The notes under the pieces: model-generated
The model's database searches: none
Seen by the model: the letters and a program-made list of their open reading frames with translations, nothing else
Told to the model about the DNA's origin: nothing
Assembly: GCA_037179335.1 (NCBI GenBank)
Contig: JAKZHN010000020.1
Span: 496,001-560,000, forward strand
Reading direction: 5' to 3'
DNA from: Cyclaneusma minus
Lineage: Eukaryota > Ascomycota > Leotiomycetes > Marthamycetales > Marthamycetaceae
Length of the DNA stretch: 64,000 nucleotides
Shown: positions 19,796-31,565 of the stretch, piece after piece
How positions within the stretch are numbered: the stretch's first letter is position 1
Layout: each line of letters starts with the position of its first letter
Made by a program: the position numbers and the translations under genes

Positions 19796-22060
19796 ATGTC
19801 CTCCATACGCTCAGCACTCCGGCGAGCCCTCGTCTTCCTAGCAGCAACGAGCTGCGTGGAAGCTTTCTACATTCCAGGTATGTCGAATTTACCGATATGC
19901 TGTTACAGTCCCTGACAACTACTTTGTAGGATGGTCGATAAAAAGCTACAAAGATGACGAATCGGTCCCCTTGATGGTGAACAAAGTCTACTCAGACAAC
20001 ACCCAGCTCCAATATGCCTATTACGACCTCCCCTTCGTATGCCCACCGACGGGCACAAAACACGCCGGTGGCCTACTTAGTGGCCAAAGCATCTCCCTCA
20101 ACCTAGGCGAAGTCCTCCGCGGCGACCGCATCACCGTGTCCGACATCGAGCTGTTGATGGGCCAAGATCGCGAATGCAACTTCCTGTGTAGTCGCGAAGT
20201 GAGTCGGCGAGACCTGAAGCGTGCGCGAGATCTCGTAAAAGACGGATATGTGGTAGAATGGATTGTGGATAATTTGCCTGGCGCAACGAGTTTTGTGACG
20301 GTCGATAAAACGAAGAAATATTATGCGGCTGGCTTCAAACTCGGACAATTGAACTATTCGCCCACTTCGGGGCAACCGAGATACTATATCAATAACCATC
20401 TTACGATTGTTATACGGTATAGGAAGGCGCCCGGAAGGGCGGGAGATAGGGGCGAGAAGGTCATTGTGGGATTTGAGGTTTATACCAAGAGTATTGCTGG
20501 TGATAAGCGCCTGGAATCTGGATGTCCGGCGGATGTCCACGATGTTGACGAAGGGCTGGAGCTTTATCTCCCACCGAATACCACCAGTCTGGCTATGAAG
20601 TACCCTCATTCATCCTACTACCCACCCGAGGACTCCGAGGATCTCGACGACGGCGCTACATTGACGATCCCCTATTCATACTCCGTCTACTGGCGCGAAG
20701 ACGAGAAAATCGAATGGCGACACCGCTGGGATCTCTATTTCGTCAACCAAGAGGAAGGTTCTCGCATCCACTGGCTCGCCATAATCAACTCCTTAATCAT
20801 CGCCGGTCTTCTAAGCGCCGTAGTAGCCATGATCCTCGCCCGCACCATCCGCGTCGACATCAAAAACTACAAAGACTCCGAAAAAGGCGACCTGAAGCAA
20901 AAGCGCAAATCGGGCCCCAGAACACCTCGAGCTAATGAAAAATCTTCAGGATTACTGGATCAAGGAGGCGATGTGGATAATGATGCGGATATATCGTCTG
21001 ACGAGGAACCACTCGAGGATATTACGGGCTGGAAATTGCTCCACGGCGATGTTTTCCGCGCGCCGTCTAACGGCAGCCTCCTCGCGCCCCTAATCGGGTC
21101 TGGCATGCAGCTCGTCTTCATGGCCTTCGGCCTGCTCATTCTCAGCAGTCTCGGCATATTAAACCCATCCTGGCGCGGCGGATTCGTATCCGTCGGCGTA
21201 GGCCTCTTCGTCTTCGCCGGTCTCTTCAGTGGTTATTTCTCCGGACGCATCTACCAGACCTTTGGTGGCAAGAACTGGCGCAAAAACACACTCATCACAG
21301 CTCTGCTCTTTCCAGGCCTGCTGTTCGTTTTAATATTTGTGCTCAACCTGTTTGTCTGGGCGCAAGCTAGCAGTACCGCACTGCCATTTGGCACACTCAT
21401 TGGCATTTTGTTGCTCTGGCTGTTCATCCAAGTCCCGCTCGTGTATGTGGGGAGCTGGTATGGCTTCGTGAAGGCAGGGCCGTGGGAACACCCTACAAAG
21501 ACGATGGGCGTGGCACGCCAAATCCCCAACCAGCCATGGTACATCCAGCCCGTACAGAGCGTCCTACTCGCGGGGCTCATCCCCTTCGCAGTAATCTTCA
21601 TCGAGCTGCTATTCGTGTTCCAGTCGATGTGGCAGGACAAATCTGGCTATTACTACGTATTCGGCTTCCTATCCGTCGTATCACTCATCCTAATCCTCAC
21701 AATTGCTGAGGTTACGGTGGTGACGATGTATATCCAACTCTGTAGTGAAAACTACAACTGGTGGTGGCGCAGCTTCCTGGTCGGTGGGGGCAGCGCGGTG
21801 TGGGTGTTTTTGTATTGTGTGTGGTATTTTTTCAGTAGTCTGCATATCCGGGGTTTTGTGAGCAGCATGCTGTTTTTCAGCTACAGCTTCATGGCATGCA
21901 TGGTTTATGGGCTGCTTACGGGGACGGTGGGCTTCTTGACGGCGTATGCGTTTGTAAGGAGGATATATGGGTGAGTTCCTTCCCGCTTATCTTACCCCTT
22001 TTGCCGAGTGATCGAGTTGATGCTAATATTCTTCGTGATAGGGCCATCAAGGCGGACTGA
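19796..22060 (+). CDS. Transmembrane nine (TMN/EMP70) family protein
   Basis: Endomembrane protein 70 family, nine-spanning proteins of Golgi and endosomes (yeast Emp70/Tmn2/Tmn3). The coding sequence is join(19796..19877,19930..21970,22042..22060), 713 residues. The N-terminus is a cleavable-signal-like segment (residues 1-25) followed by FYIPGWSIKSY and a luminal domain with SLNLGEVLRGDRI and ECNFLC. Nine hydrophobic segments follow, beginning near WLAIINSLIIAGLLSAVVAM. The last exon has only 19 nt and adds the conserved ending AIKAD, a KxD/E-type COPI signal used for Golgi retention in this family. This tail would be lost if the last intron were missed. In yeast the family affects cell adhesion, copper homeostasis and membrane-protein sorting. 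Which paralogue this is cannot be decided. Confidence 0.94.
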
Positions 22061-22456
22061 AACAAGGAGTACATAAAAACGGCACATTGATCAAGCGGGT
22101 TGTACAGCAAGCGACGGAGCATTTGCAACATATGGGGGGTTTCTGGCATTGGCTTGTTTGGCGAACCGGCTCTGGGGGCATTGGCAGTATTGTGTGTGTT
22201 TCTAGATAACATAAACACCGCATCTCAACGGAAATAATGTGTGCATAGAGATTAGAAAAACCAAATCTAGATGCGTAAGACTTGCTTTTCGCGATTCATA
22301 GTCTTGGACATCAACTTAGATCATTGCCGATATGCCGCCGTTTCTCGAATGGCAGTCGATAATCTGCCAATACACATCTAGGCCTTACGATTTCCCCTTT
22401 AAGGGTGGATACGCTCCATTGGTATCAGCCACCTCCATCACTCTCCTCCGTCCTCG
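22061..22456. other. Intergenic, convergent TMN / HTD2-like 3' ends
   Basis: This 396-bp spacer lies between two stop codons. No gene, repeat or structured element was recognised; it should hold the 3' untranslated regions of both genes. Confidence 0.5.
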
Positions 22457-23671
22457 TCACCGGATGTCACAAACCCGCGCTCTCCCCCTCACAGCCAGCA
22501 CCCCCTTCTCCCCCGTTATCCAAACAGTCCACCTCTTCCCGTCCTGATCATTTCGCTTCACGCAGACCCTCATCTCCTCATTCACATGCAACGGCTGCAA
22601 ATTTTTATACTCGAGACTCTCCACCATCTTCCCCTCTCCCAACTGGCTTGCCAGCACCTGCAGCATGATTGCGAGGCTCAGTGGGCCATGGACTATTACG
22701 TCGCGAAACCCATCGAACACCTTGGCATACTGCCGACTAAAATGAATACGATGGGCATTAAAAGTGAGCGCGCTGAAGCGGAAAAGCAGGTTTACGTCAG
22801 GTGTTAGCGTTTCGCTGTAATCTGGCTTTGGCATGGGAGTAATTCTAGGCGGGACCTTGACATGGCGGCGGAAGATATCGCGAATCCCTTCCCAGACAGA
22901 ATCGTGGTGGATATGGCTAGAATCATAGTCAGGATCGGGTTGTTGTCGGAGTTTTTCGGCGACGTTTTGCCATAGGAAGACGAGATCGCGGCGCTCGATT
23001 ATGGCTGCTGAGCCAGGATCTTCGGGATCGGAAGGCCATAGAGAGGCAACGGCGCTTTTGTGGGCTTCTTCTTCACTTCCAGCTGTAAATTGAGGGACGT
23101 AGCCGTAGCGGCGCTCAATGTGCACGAAGGTTTTACTGTCCTCGTAGTGAAGCCGCTTGCTATCGGATCTTCTGGTTACGGCTCTGATGCCTTCCACGCA
23201 CAAGGCCCGTTGTCCATCCAGTTTTAGAGCGTGCGCTCGGCTGGGGCTGAATTTCACATTTCCGCCAGCCCATAGACGGTGGTCAAAGGGTATGCCGGGG
23301 TACTGTAGCGTGTCGGTGCCGTCGGCGATGAGCGCGGAGGCAGGTAGCTGGGGGTTGAAGTAGACGAGGTGGTGGCCTTGAGGTAGCGGGTCAAAGGAGA
23401 GGAGCGGTGCGGATGCTGGAGTGGAAAAGGGGAGAAATTCCTTCAACGAAACGGATAGGAGGTGCGACGGCGTTGGGTAGAGGTAGTCGTAGGTTGTGTT
23501 GAGAGGACGGGAGAGGAGGTCCTTGCGGATTTTGTCCATGTCTTGCGCAAAGGGGCGTGTCAAGAAATCATCCCAGCGGGTGAAGGTGGAAGATTGTCGC
23601 ACGCATGGTGGGATTGACCTGGACCATAGTGCGCTGCGACACGCAGTGGGGAGGGCGAAGAGGGATCGCAT
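22457..23671 (-). CDS. HTD2-like hydroxyacyl-thioester dehydratase
   Basis: Hotdog-fold MaoC-like dehydratase related to mitochondrial 3-hydroxyacyl-thioester dehydratase HTD2 of type-II fatty acid synthesis and to mesaconyl-CoA hydratases. From the chosen ATG it is a single exon of 404 residues. The N-terminus MRSLFALPTACRSALWSRSI is basic and aromatic without acids, fitting a mitochondrial presequence. The frame stays open upstream to 23794, so a 445-residue start is possible but less typical. The diagnostic hotdog stretch is LFRFSALTFNAHRIHFSRQY, followed by VIVHGPLSLAIMLQVLASQL. The conserved His of NAHRIH is the expected active-site residue. In mitochondria HTD2 supplies octanoate for lipoic acid. 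Whether this gene is true HTD2 or another family hydratase is not settled by sequence alone. Confidence 0.85.
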   Translation of the reverse strand: MRSLFALPTACRSALWSRSIPPCVRQSSTFTRWDDFLTRPFAQDMDKIRKDLLSRPLNTTYDYLYPTPSHLLSVSLKEFLPFSTPASAPLLSFDPLPQGHHLVYFNPQLPASALIADGTDTLQYPGIPFDHRLWAGGNVKFSPSRAHALKLDGQRALCVEGIRAVTRRSDSKRLHYEDSKTFVHIERRYGYVPQFTAGSEEEAHKSAVASLWPSDPEDPGSAAIIERRDLVFLWQNVAEKLRQQPDPDYDSSHIHHDSVWEGIRDIFRRHVKVPPRITPMPKPDYSETLTPDVNLLFRFSALTFNAHRIHFSRQYAKVFDGFRDVIVHGPLSLAIMLQVLASQLGEGKMVESLEYKNLQPLHVNEEMRVCVKRNDQDGKRWTVWITGEKGVLAVRGRARVCDIR

Positions 23672-23878
23672 GTGGAAGTGAGGTCTCGAGGACGGATAAA
23701 GAGTGTTGAAGCTTGGAGCTTGATAAACTTTCTTATCGATAAGGAATCGGCCCCGACTGCGGCCTGCCTTCCCAATGGCAACCACTGACCACATAACGTG
23801 TATGACAGCTAGATCCGTTTAGAAGAGACAACATGTAGACAGGCAAAGCGTAAAGCCATGCTATTGTTAGTTACCGTC

Positions 23879-25053
23879 TCATCTCTTCGCATCCCAGCTG
23901 CCCAACCAGCGCCAATTCTTAGCAACCCCCTCCAAGCTCTCCAACCCCCTATTAACCACCCCCTGAGGATCCCTAAACCTGCTCCCCTCAAATTCCACAA
24001 AGAAAACATACTGGAACGGCACCTCCAAGCTCGGCCGACTATTGATACTCGTCAAGTTCAGCCCATACTTCCGAAAAACGTCCAGCACATCTGCCAGCGC
24101 CCCTGGACTCTTGTGATCCACCGTAAACGACACCAGCGTCTTGCCTGGAATGTCTCCAGTCCAGTCCTCTCCCCCTCTCTCAGTAGCGCCACTCTCCCCA
24201 TCATTCCCCTTCCGGATAACAAAAAACCTCGTAGTGTTGTCCTCCCTGTCCTCAATCCCTCTAGCAAGCACACTCAGCCCCATAACATCAGCAGCCACCT
24301 TCCCACTAATCGCCGCACTCGTCCCCGTCTCATCCCCCCTCACCAACTCCGCCGCCTTACTCGTACTACTCACATCCACCCTCTCGACCCCCTTCAGATG
24401 AGCATTCAGAAAAATCTCACACTGTCCGAAAGCCTGTGGATGTGAATAAATCCTTTCAATCCCCTTCACACAGCTTTCCAATTTCGCTTTCGGCTTCAGC
24501 GGGCTCGGAGTGTTGGCCGTTGGTGTGGAAACGCCGTCTGAATCCTCGAAATCGGGCGAGGAACTGGGGGTGAGGGAGGAAGGCGGGCCGAGGGAGTGGT
24601 GAGAGAGGAGGTAGTGGTGGATGTCGAGGTAGATTTCGGAACAGACGAGGATGGAGGGGAAGGTGGAGTGCCGATCGGCGAAGAGGTCGAGTGTGAAGAC
24701 TACGCTGCCGTTGGTGCTGTTTTCGAAGGGGACGACGCCGAGGGAGGCGGAGCCTGATTGTACGGCTTGGAAGACATCTATGAGAATGGTTAGTCTTGAT
24801 GAAATGTATTTGGATTTTACATTGAAATGAAAAGGGAAATGCCTGCCTCGAATGTTCACGACGGGCACGTGGTCGTATTGCTCTTCGGGGAAGGCTTCGA
24901 GTGTGGCCTGTGGGATGATGTTAGCTATTTGCACTTTTTTCTTTTTACGGAAGAAAGACTATTTCGTCCTACCTGGTGAGTATACGAGCAAGAAGGGCCT
25001 AGAAAGGCGACGACGGGCTTCTCGTTGGCCATGCTGGAGTCGTTGGTGGTCAT
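23879..25053 (-). CDS. PHA2: Prephenate dehydratase
   Basis: Converts prephenate to phenylpyruvate, the committed step toward phenylalanine. The coding sequence is complement(join(23879..24777,24847..24907,24973..25053)), 346 residues. The start MTTNDSSMANEKPVVAFLGP leads into the catalytic domain (SCSYTHQATLEAF, VVPFENSTNGSV, IYSHPQAFGQC). The catalytic TxRF motif is present as NTTRFFVIRKG. A C-terminal ACT regulatory domain follows (SFTVDHKSPGALADVLDVF), with INSRPS where many enzymes have an ESRP phenylalanine-binding motif. A Ser/Pro-rich insertion, roughly residues 107-145, interrupts the catalytic domain. Intron 2 (24778-24846) has a GC donor, described in the findings. The downstream HTD2-like gene begins 207 bp away on the same strand. 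Confidence 0.93.
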
Positions 25054-25878
25054 GCCGAACTCGGAGATGCTTCACGGACGCGTCTGCGATAATGAGAAAG
25101 CTGGATTGAGTCGGGACGTTTTCTCTCCTCACGATTGCCGAATACTAGCCGCAAAGCTGCTCATGTCTTAGTCACGTCAAGACGGCTTGAGTGGGGTGAT
25201 TTATTGTACCTCATGAGAGGTTGAAGACTGAAGATTCGCACATATCATGTCGTCGCGGTTACACAGTAATTGCATGACGCAGGAATAAAGGGTATGGCAC
25301 TATTCACATTATCTTGCGATTTCACGTGTCGAATCTAACTTTTCTTATAGCAGTTCTTGGCACAGATTGATTGAGGTAGCTGATCAGAATGAATTTTGCT
25401 CATATGCGCCTGTTATCCCTGTATACAAGGGATAAAATCAGGGAGGCAAATTTAGAGATCCACGACATAGGCGTCTCCCCTTATCAAAGAGGGGAGGCAG
25501 TGAGCGTTGCTGAATTTCCGTCGTGTAAAGCCGAGCATATTCGATCAGTCCTTGATTTTCTCCTTCCTTCCAACACAAAGATTGCAAATTCCCATATCCC
25601 TTCATCTGCCTGCTCCTACAGTCAGTATATGTGTCGGTTCACAACATATCAATTTCCTACATACCACTCGGGAGCGTTTCAACAGCTTAAGTAGACGTCA
25701 TGACGGATCGAAGCGGGCTCGGTCGCACTACAGCCGCTCCGGAAGCAGTGCTACGATCCGTGGCGTGGGGGCGCTTGATCGACGCGACGGCTTTGCGGGG
25801 TGGCGGGCTGGGTGGTGACTCCGAGCGCTGCGTGACATCTTGAGCTGGAACCTCGCGGGCGGCGAGGTCATCAAACTG
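25054..25878. other. Intergenic: PHA2 promoter and eRF1 3' flank
   Basis: This 825-bp spacer lies between two minus-strand genes. Two adjacent inverted repeats stand out: ATCCCTGTATACAAGGGAT near 25417-25435 and a 7-bp stem CTCCCCT/AGGGGAG near 25475-25496. No gene was recognised; frames up to about 100 codons lack domain similarity. Confidence 0.5.
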
Positions 25879-27347
25879 TCAATCTGGAGACGTTGTCAGT
25901 AAATGCCTGGATAGAAATATAAAGTGAAGAACGCACCGTCATAGAACTCATCATCATCCTCATCAACATCAGCCAACTGCTCGAAGTTGACCTTGTAGCG
26001 GAGTAAACCTCCGATACCTCCAAATCCTTTAACGAATTGGTTACCTTCGCTGGATCGGTCGGAGACGAACTCAAGCGTAGCACCAAAATCGCGGTAGCTC
26101 TCAGCAATCCACTCTAAGAATGAAACTTGCTCAACAACCTCCATTTCCTGGCCGGTCTCTTTGTCCATGAATTGGTCTCGGTCCTTCTCCTCTTGCTGCT
26201 TGGTAGTGTGGAGGATGACAATATTGCCGTTGGTGTCCTTGAGCTTCCAGCGGTTGATCTCAAGATTCTCGAACACAATCAAGACCTCGACAGCACCAAG
26301 CTCCAAGGCCTTCAAGGTGTCTTCAATTCCGTAGCAGACGCGACCAGTATCCTGGCTAATTTCATCGAAATATTTGCCAATCAGCTTCTTCTCCTGAATG
26401 AACTTGACATTGCTCAGGGTCTCTGCGGAAAGCTCGATAGCCTGGTTGAAGCCGTTCTCTCCACCGTAGGATACATCGACAACCTTGATAACCTTGCTCT
26501 GAAGACGTTGGTCAAACAGATCGGAGGCATTCAAATCGTTCTTGAAATCGGCCGAACCGGCAAGAATGATACCAGCCACATTGACCTTGTCATTGGTGAT
26601 GAAGTTCTGGACGGCAAGTTCAGCGACCTTGCGGACATAGTTGTGACGCTTTTCCTCACGAAGACGCGCGAAACGCAGAGCAGACTGTCCACCACGACCG
26701 TGCTTTTTAGGCAGATCGACTGAGAACTTGTGGACCACATCGCGCGTGTTTCCGCTCAGGGTTCCGAACAGAGCACCGTTTCCGTCCATAATGATGAAAC
26801 CAAATTTCTGATCCGACTCCAGCAGCTCTGCGAGCGCCTCGGTATGGAATTTGTTGTCACAGAGGTACAGTGAGGTGTTGATGGGCTTGAAGGGCTCGAA
26901 GTCAATGTTGACCTTCCTTTCCTTGCCTTCGGAAGTCAAAATTTCGCCACAGTACACGACAAGGCCATTTGGCGGGACCTTGTTGTACAGCTTCAAGCGC
27001 TGCTGGGTCGAAGTGATAGCGGACAGGACGGATTGACGATTGACACGCGATTTGATGTTGGAGGCAGTACCCTAGTGATGGCGCATTAGCTTTGACATTT
27101 GCAAGACCATGTCGTCGGAACTTACGTATTCTTCAGCCAACATCTTCGCCGCGCGCGAGACCTGGTCCTTTGGGGCTGAACAATCGTTAGTCGGGGGATT
27201 AGTAGGGGCTGCGGCGGAAATCTTACGGATGATGAGCGAAATCATGGATGTGCCATTACCGCGAGCGGCTTCGAGGCGTTTGATCAGCTTCTTAACCTTC
27301 CATATCTCGATGTTCTTCTCGGCCTCGTTGGGCTGCGGGGCACTCAT
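25879..27347 (-). CDS. SUP45: Eukaryotic release factor eRF1
   Basis: Class I translation termination factor: recognises all three stop codons in the ribosomal A site and triggers peptide release. The coding sequence is complement(join(25879..25883,25937..27071,27126..27175,27227..27347)), 436 residues, close to the usual 437. The stop-codon-reading NIKS motif is at residues 62-65 ([14 protein letters not shown]) and the catalytic GGQ motif at 184-186 ([10 protein letters not shown]). The C-terminal eRF3-binding domain follows. Introns are GT-AG with CTAAC/CTGAC branch sites. The last coding exon has only 5 nt, finishing Asp and adding TGA, so the protein ends EFYDD. Reading through that intron would give 15 extra residues with a hydrophobic tail. 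A 198-codon plus-strand frame opposite this gene is a shadow. The 5' end faces the amino-acid transporter gene. Confidence 0.97.
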
Positions 27348-28295
27348 GGTGAGAGGGGGTGGAGGGGGGAAGCCCGGTGGTGAGGGCGATGGAGCGGACG
27401 GAGATCAGAACAGGAGAAAGGGGTGTCGGGCTCGCGACAATGGAGCCTCGGAGCGCGGATTTTCCTTTGTCGCTCAGCTTTGTAGGGAGGTCAGTGAGCT
27501 TTGGCTGAAAAAGTTGACGCAGTTCTTTGGATTCGTGGCCAAGCGAACTGAGTGCGGTGCGCTGGCTTGGCGGGGCTGGAGAGGGTGAGTGCCTGAGGCG
27601 ACAGCGCGATGCTGATTGGCGGAGGAGAAAGTCCTGGAGGCTGAAACTATGTCGCGCTTGGGGCGACGTCATCCTACATGTGAAATATTTTTTGAAGCAT
27701 TTTCACATAAAAGGCACATGCAAGAAGGCGGCAATTGTGTTGTGCAGACTGGTCCATTGGAGGGTCATTTGGACATTGTGAATACATGCCCTAAAAAAGA
27801 AAATAATCAGCAGACAGCTGCAAAGTCTATTTTACCTAGCTCAACTGCATGATGGCATCTCAGTGAAAATACCTCAGAAACCGGTGTGTTCATGTTGACA
27901 TGTATCACAGGAGCGCACACTTTCGCTTACATGTAGGGTCAACGCGATGCACGCTCGGCACAGCTTCGACTGGAGCCATTAAAACGCACCGTACATGTAG
28001 TCAGGTGGGTTCTTTGACATACTAACCCCATTTCCTCACCTTGTCCGCGGAAGCTAGCAGCCAAGAACCCCCCACTGATAAGACGGCCGGTGGGAGCGAC
28101 ATCCACGCCGACGGTCAGGGTGGAAAGGTAAATCTAGAATCCTCGATTTGCCCTATTTGGCTACCCGCCGTGTGACTCTCTGAAATTTGTTTTTCGCCTG
28201 TCCGTCCCCTCGGACCTACTTCATTTCTTCTCTCCCGTTTTCTCTGCTGGAATGGCTGTTTGACAAGACTTGAATCGTGTGGCAAGGCTGGCATC
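27348..28295. promoter_or_regulatory. Divergent eRF1 / transporter promoter region
   Basis: This 948-bp spacer lies between the ATGs of eRF1 (-) and the AVT-like transporter (+). It must contain both promoters. The part near the transporter (28150-28250) is CT-rich, as is common before fungal starts. No other gene was recognised. Confidence 0.5.
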
Positions 28296-30559
28296 ATGGC
28301 TGCTCCATCCAGGAACCCAAGTACGTGGGACGAGTACCAGTATGGTACTTCGCCGAGCGCTTCTGTCAGGTCAGACAGCGCACAGCGCAGCGTCCGTTTC
28401 GAAGGTGGCGAAGAGGAACCTCTGCTTGATGCTGAGTGTGGGCGACAGGATGATGTCGAGGGAGGACATCTGCGCCATCGCAGGCGAGCAATCCCACTTA
28501 CCCTAAGATCCGCTCCGGTATTTGGCTAACAAGTCCTAGATCCTCGATGACAATGCGCCTTTCAAACCTGGCTCAAGTTGGCGGCGTCAACAGCATTGAA
28601 AACTTTGCGCGGAGTTGGTCGAGAGCCGCTGGCTTCTACGAGGTTGCGCCAAACCGCCCCTCGTTGTTGTTTGATGCGAACGGCGAGTCGAGCGTATTCG
28701 AGCCCGAGTCATACGATCGAATAGAACCTCCACGACAGCGCATACCTCAGGAGGGCCTTCTGCGCGTGCAATTTGCCTCTCAAAATGCCCCTGAGTCCTC
28801 TGAGGACGATGCTTCTGTGTTGGAAATTGATGCGACGAAAGGAAAGGACAGAGCAGGTCGAGGGACCATCGGGCGCACTGCCGAACAAGGGACCAAGCAG
28901 AACATGGATGCTAGGACTTTCGGCGCTCCAGAAACCGCACAAGAGGGCGAGTCGATCTTTGCGATTGCTCCCCACCTTGCGACGCCCCTTGGCGGGAGCT
29001 ACGGCACTTCCTACGGGACTCTCCAGTCCACGCTCAATCGATCATCTATGGTACATGCGGGACAGTTATGGCGGGAACAGCAGGAAACTGGCTCCTCCAA
29101 ACCGGACGGAGAAAGGGAGCCCCTGCTCGTCAAGGAAGTCGAGCAAGATGGGAAGAAGGTTCTCATGGTTGCAGGCCAGTCCACGCTTCCACAGACCGTG
29201 TTCAACTCTACGAACGTCTTGATTGGCGTTGGAATTCTGAGTTTACCTCTGGGTATCAAGTACGCCGGCTGGGTCTGTGGAATGGGCTTTCTACTTATGG
29301 CTTCAGTGATGACATGGTACACGGCGCGAATCTTGGCCAAGTGTATGGATACTGACAGAAGTCTTGTCACTTTTGCTGATTTGGCTTTCATATCCTACGG
29401 ACAAAAGGCTCGCATACTAACCAGTATTCTGTTCACTCTTGAGCTACTGGCAGCATGCGTCGCCTTGGTTATTCTATTTTCCGATACTCTAGATATCCTG
29501 ATTCCGGGCGTCGGGTCGACCGAGTGGAAGATTTTCTGTGGACTCTTACTGATACCCCTGAACTTCGCGCCTCTCCGCTTCCTCAGCTTCACCAGTGTGC
29601 TAGGCATCTTTTCATGCTTTTGCAGTAAGTCTACTTATTTCAAAACGCTGTGGATATACAGTACTGACGACAGCCAGTTGTGTTAATTGTCTTCATCGAT
29701 GGTTTCATCAAGCCACATGCTCCCGGCTCGTTGCGCGAACCAATGCCAACATATATGTTCCCCGCAAACTGGCTAACACTTCCCCTTTCCTTCGGCCTCC
29801 TCATGTGTAAGTCTCGCCTCTTTCTATCCCCTCTCTCGAACCCCTAAATTACCCATACAAAAAGAGCAGGAAAACTAAAAGACGACAACACAAAACTAAT
29901 ACAAACCCATAGCTCCCTGGGGCGGCCATGGCGTCTTCCCCAACATCTACCGCGACATGCGCCACCCCCATAAATTCCCCAAAGGCATCAAAATCACCTT
30001 CATCTTCACCTACATCCTCGACGCCCTCACTGCCATGGCCGGCATGCTCATGTTCGGCGACCTCGTGCTCGGCGAAATCACCTCCAACATCATCAGAGAA
30101 GGCGGCTACCCCGAAGGCCTCTCCATAATAATGTCCATCTTCATCGCCATCATCCCTTTGACCAAACTCCCCCTCAACGCCCGTCCCATCATCAGTACAC
30201 TCGAGATCTTTGCCGGTCTAGACGCGCGCTCGATGTCTGACAGTCCTGTGCTTATCGGCATGTCGGGGCTCGCGCGTGGCTGCCTGAAGATGCTCGTCAG
30301 GATTGTGGTTGCTGCGGTGGTGGTGGGTATTGCGGTGCTGTTTCCCGAGTTTGAACGTATCGGGGCTTTCATGGGGAGTTGTTTGTGCTTCACGATTTGT
30401 GTGATTTTGCCGCTGTGCTTCTATTTGAAGATCTTTGGGAAGGAGATTAGTAGGAGGGAGAGGCTGTTGGATTATGTGTTGATTGCGATCTCCAGCGTGA
30501 TGGCGGTGACGGGGACTGTGTTTGCGTTTTTGCCGAGAGAGTTGATTGGGGCGAGTTAA
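28296..30559 (+). CDS. Vacuolar amino-acid transporter (AVT1-like)
   Basis: Amino acid/auxin permease family (Pfam Aa_trans) transporter with a long hydrophilic N-terminus, resembling yeast vacuolar Avt1. The best model is join(28296..28435,28540..29624,29678..29806,29913..30559), 666 residues. The first donor (GTGTGG at 28436) is weak, but its phase fits and a CTAAC branch lies before the acceptor; the other introns are strong. After about 240 hydrophilic residues come FNSTNVLIGVGILSLPLGIK (first transmembrane segment) and about ten more spans, including SPWGGHGVFPNIYRDMRHP after intron 3. The family exchanges neutral amino acids for protons at the vacuole. The N-terminus has an acidic dileucine-like EEEPLLDAE, which could direct vacuolar sorting (inference). 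The 3' end faces the tandem array. Confidence 0.9.
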
Positions 30560-30879
30560 GGGGGGGCGAGGGAGTGTATATGGCAGGATGTGCATATGTC
30601 AAAGTCACTGATGGGTTAGGTTGTATATTTTGGGAGGATACTCGGCATGGTAGGCTTCGTTAGCATTGCGTAGCAGGTTTTACTGGTTCAGAGTGCGTTT
30701 CGTTTGGATGGCCATAGCGAGGACATGAATTTGCATCAAAAAGTTATACAGCTCGTAATGAGACCCCGGGGCTGGCTTTGATTACTAGTCCCTTCTTCCA
30801 AGTCATCCGTCAGTTCAGCACTCTCTTCTCATCACTTCCTATCCGTCTCCATTCTCCCCGCATTTCCTTCCCCCTACGA
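30560..30879. other. Transporter 3' flank
   Basis: These 320 bp lie between the transporter stop and the first recognisable unit of the tandem array. I see no gene or repeat here. Confidence 0.4.
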
Positions 30880-31228
30880 AGTTGTCATACGATGGAAGCG
30901 AATCTGGATCCAACCCCCTACGACCGGTATTAGGTACCGTGCCAGACCAGGCAGTTTCATGCTGCTTGGAGACTCGAGAGAATACACATTTACGGACTCT
31001 TGGCTTTGTGAACATAAACTTCCTCCGTGAGTCCGTAGGTGGCGTCATCGTGACAATATTCATGGAAAAGAATAAGTGAGATACCTGTCCAAGGAGGAGC
31101 CGATCTCTCATAGCATACGGGAATCTACTCTGTGCTTCGAGTCTTCAAGCTTTTAGCCGACAACAAATAGTGTTGACAGCAGTATCAGCCGCAACGACAG
31201 CAGCAGAAACAAGCGACAGCAGCGCTTT
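30880..31228 (-). repeat. Array unit 0 (most degenerate)
   Basis: Three GACAGCAG elements (plus-strand reading) lie at about 31175, 31195 and 31215. In place of the TATA there is a CATAGCATAC block near 31110-31118 after CCGATCTCT. The body contains TTTTCCATGAATATTG on the minus strand, resembling the start-like stretch of units 6 and 7. Confidence 0.55.
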
Positions 31229-31565
31229 ATAAATTCACTTGATATTAAGGCGCCCTGTTTTCTCCTATAGCTGCATTTTATAATTCTTCCAAAACCATAA
31301 GTTTATAGTCACCAGTATGGGGCAATAGTCATTACGGGCTTTATCTTGTTAGTCGATTTGACCTGGCCTCCATCGCAGTTCGTAAGAAAGTTGTTCTTGG
31401 AGGAGCAGTAACCGATGATGTGCCGTGCTTTTATACCTACAGATTGGGTCAGACGGTCACCCCTTTGGTCTGCCAAGACCAGGTTTAGCATTGAACCGAC
31501 AACAGCCACTTTCATCAGCAGCGTCAACCGCCATGACAGCAGTATGGGCCAACGACAGCAGCATC
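31229..31565 (-). repeat. Array unit 1
   Basis: TATAAAAG is at 31428-31435 (minus strand). Paired GACAGCAG elements are at about 31535 and 31554. The body has ATGGAGGCCAGGTCAAATC on the minus strand, nearly shared with unit 8; the frame closes after 10 codons. Confidence 0.8.

Noticed and set aside
26127..26723. 198-codon plus-strand frame opposite eRF1
   Set aside because: It is fully antisense to strongly conserved eRF1 coding sequence and has no domain of its own.
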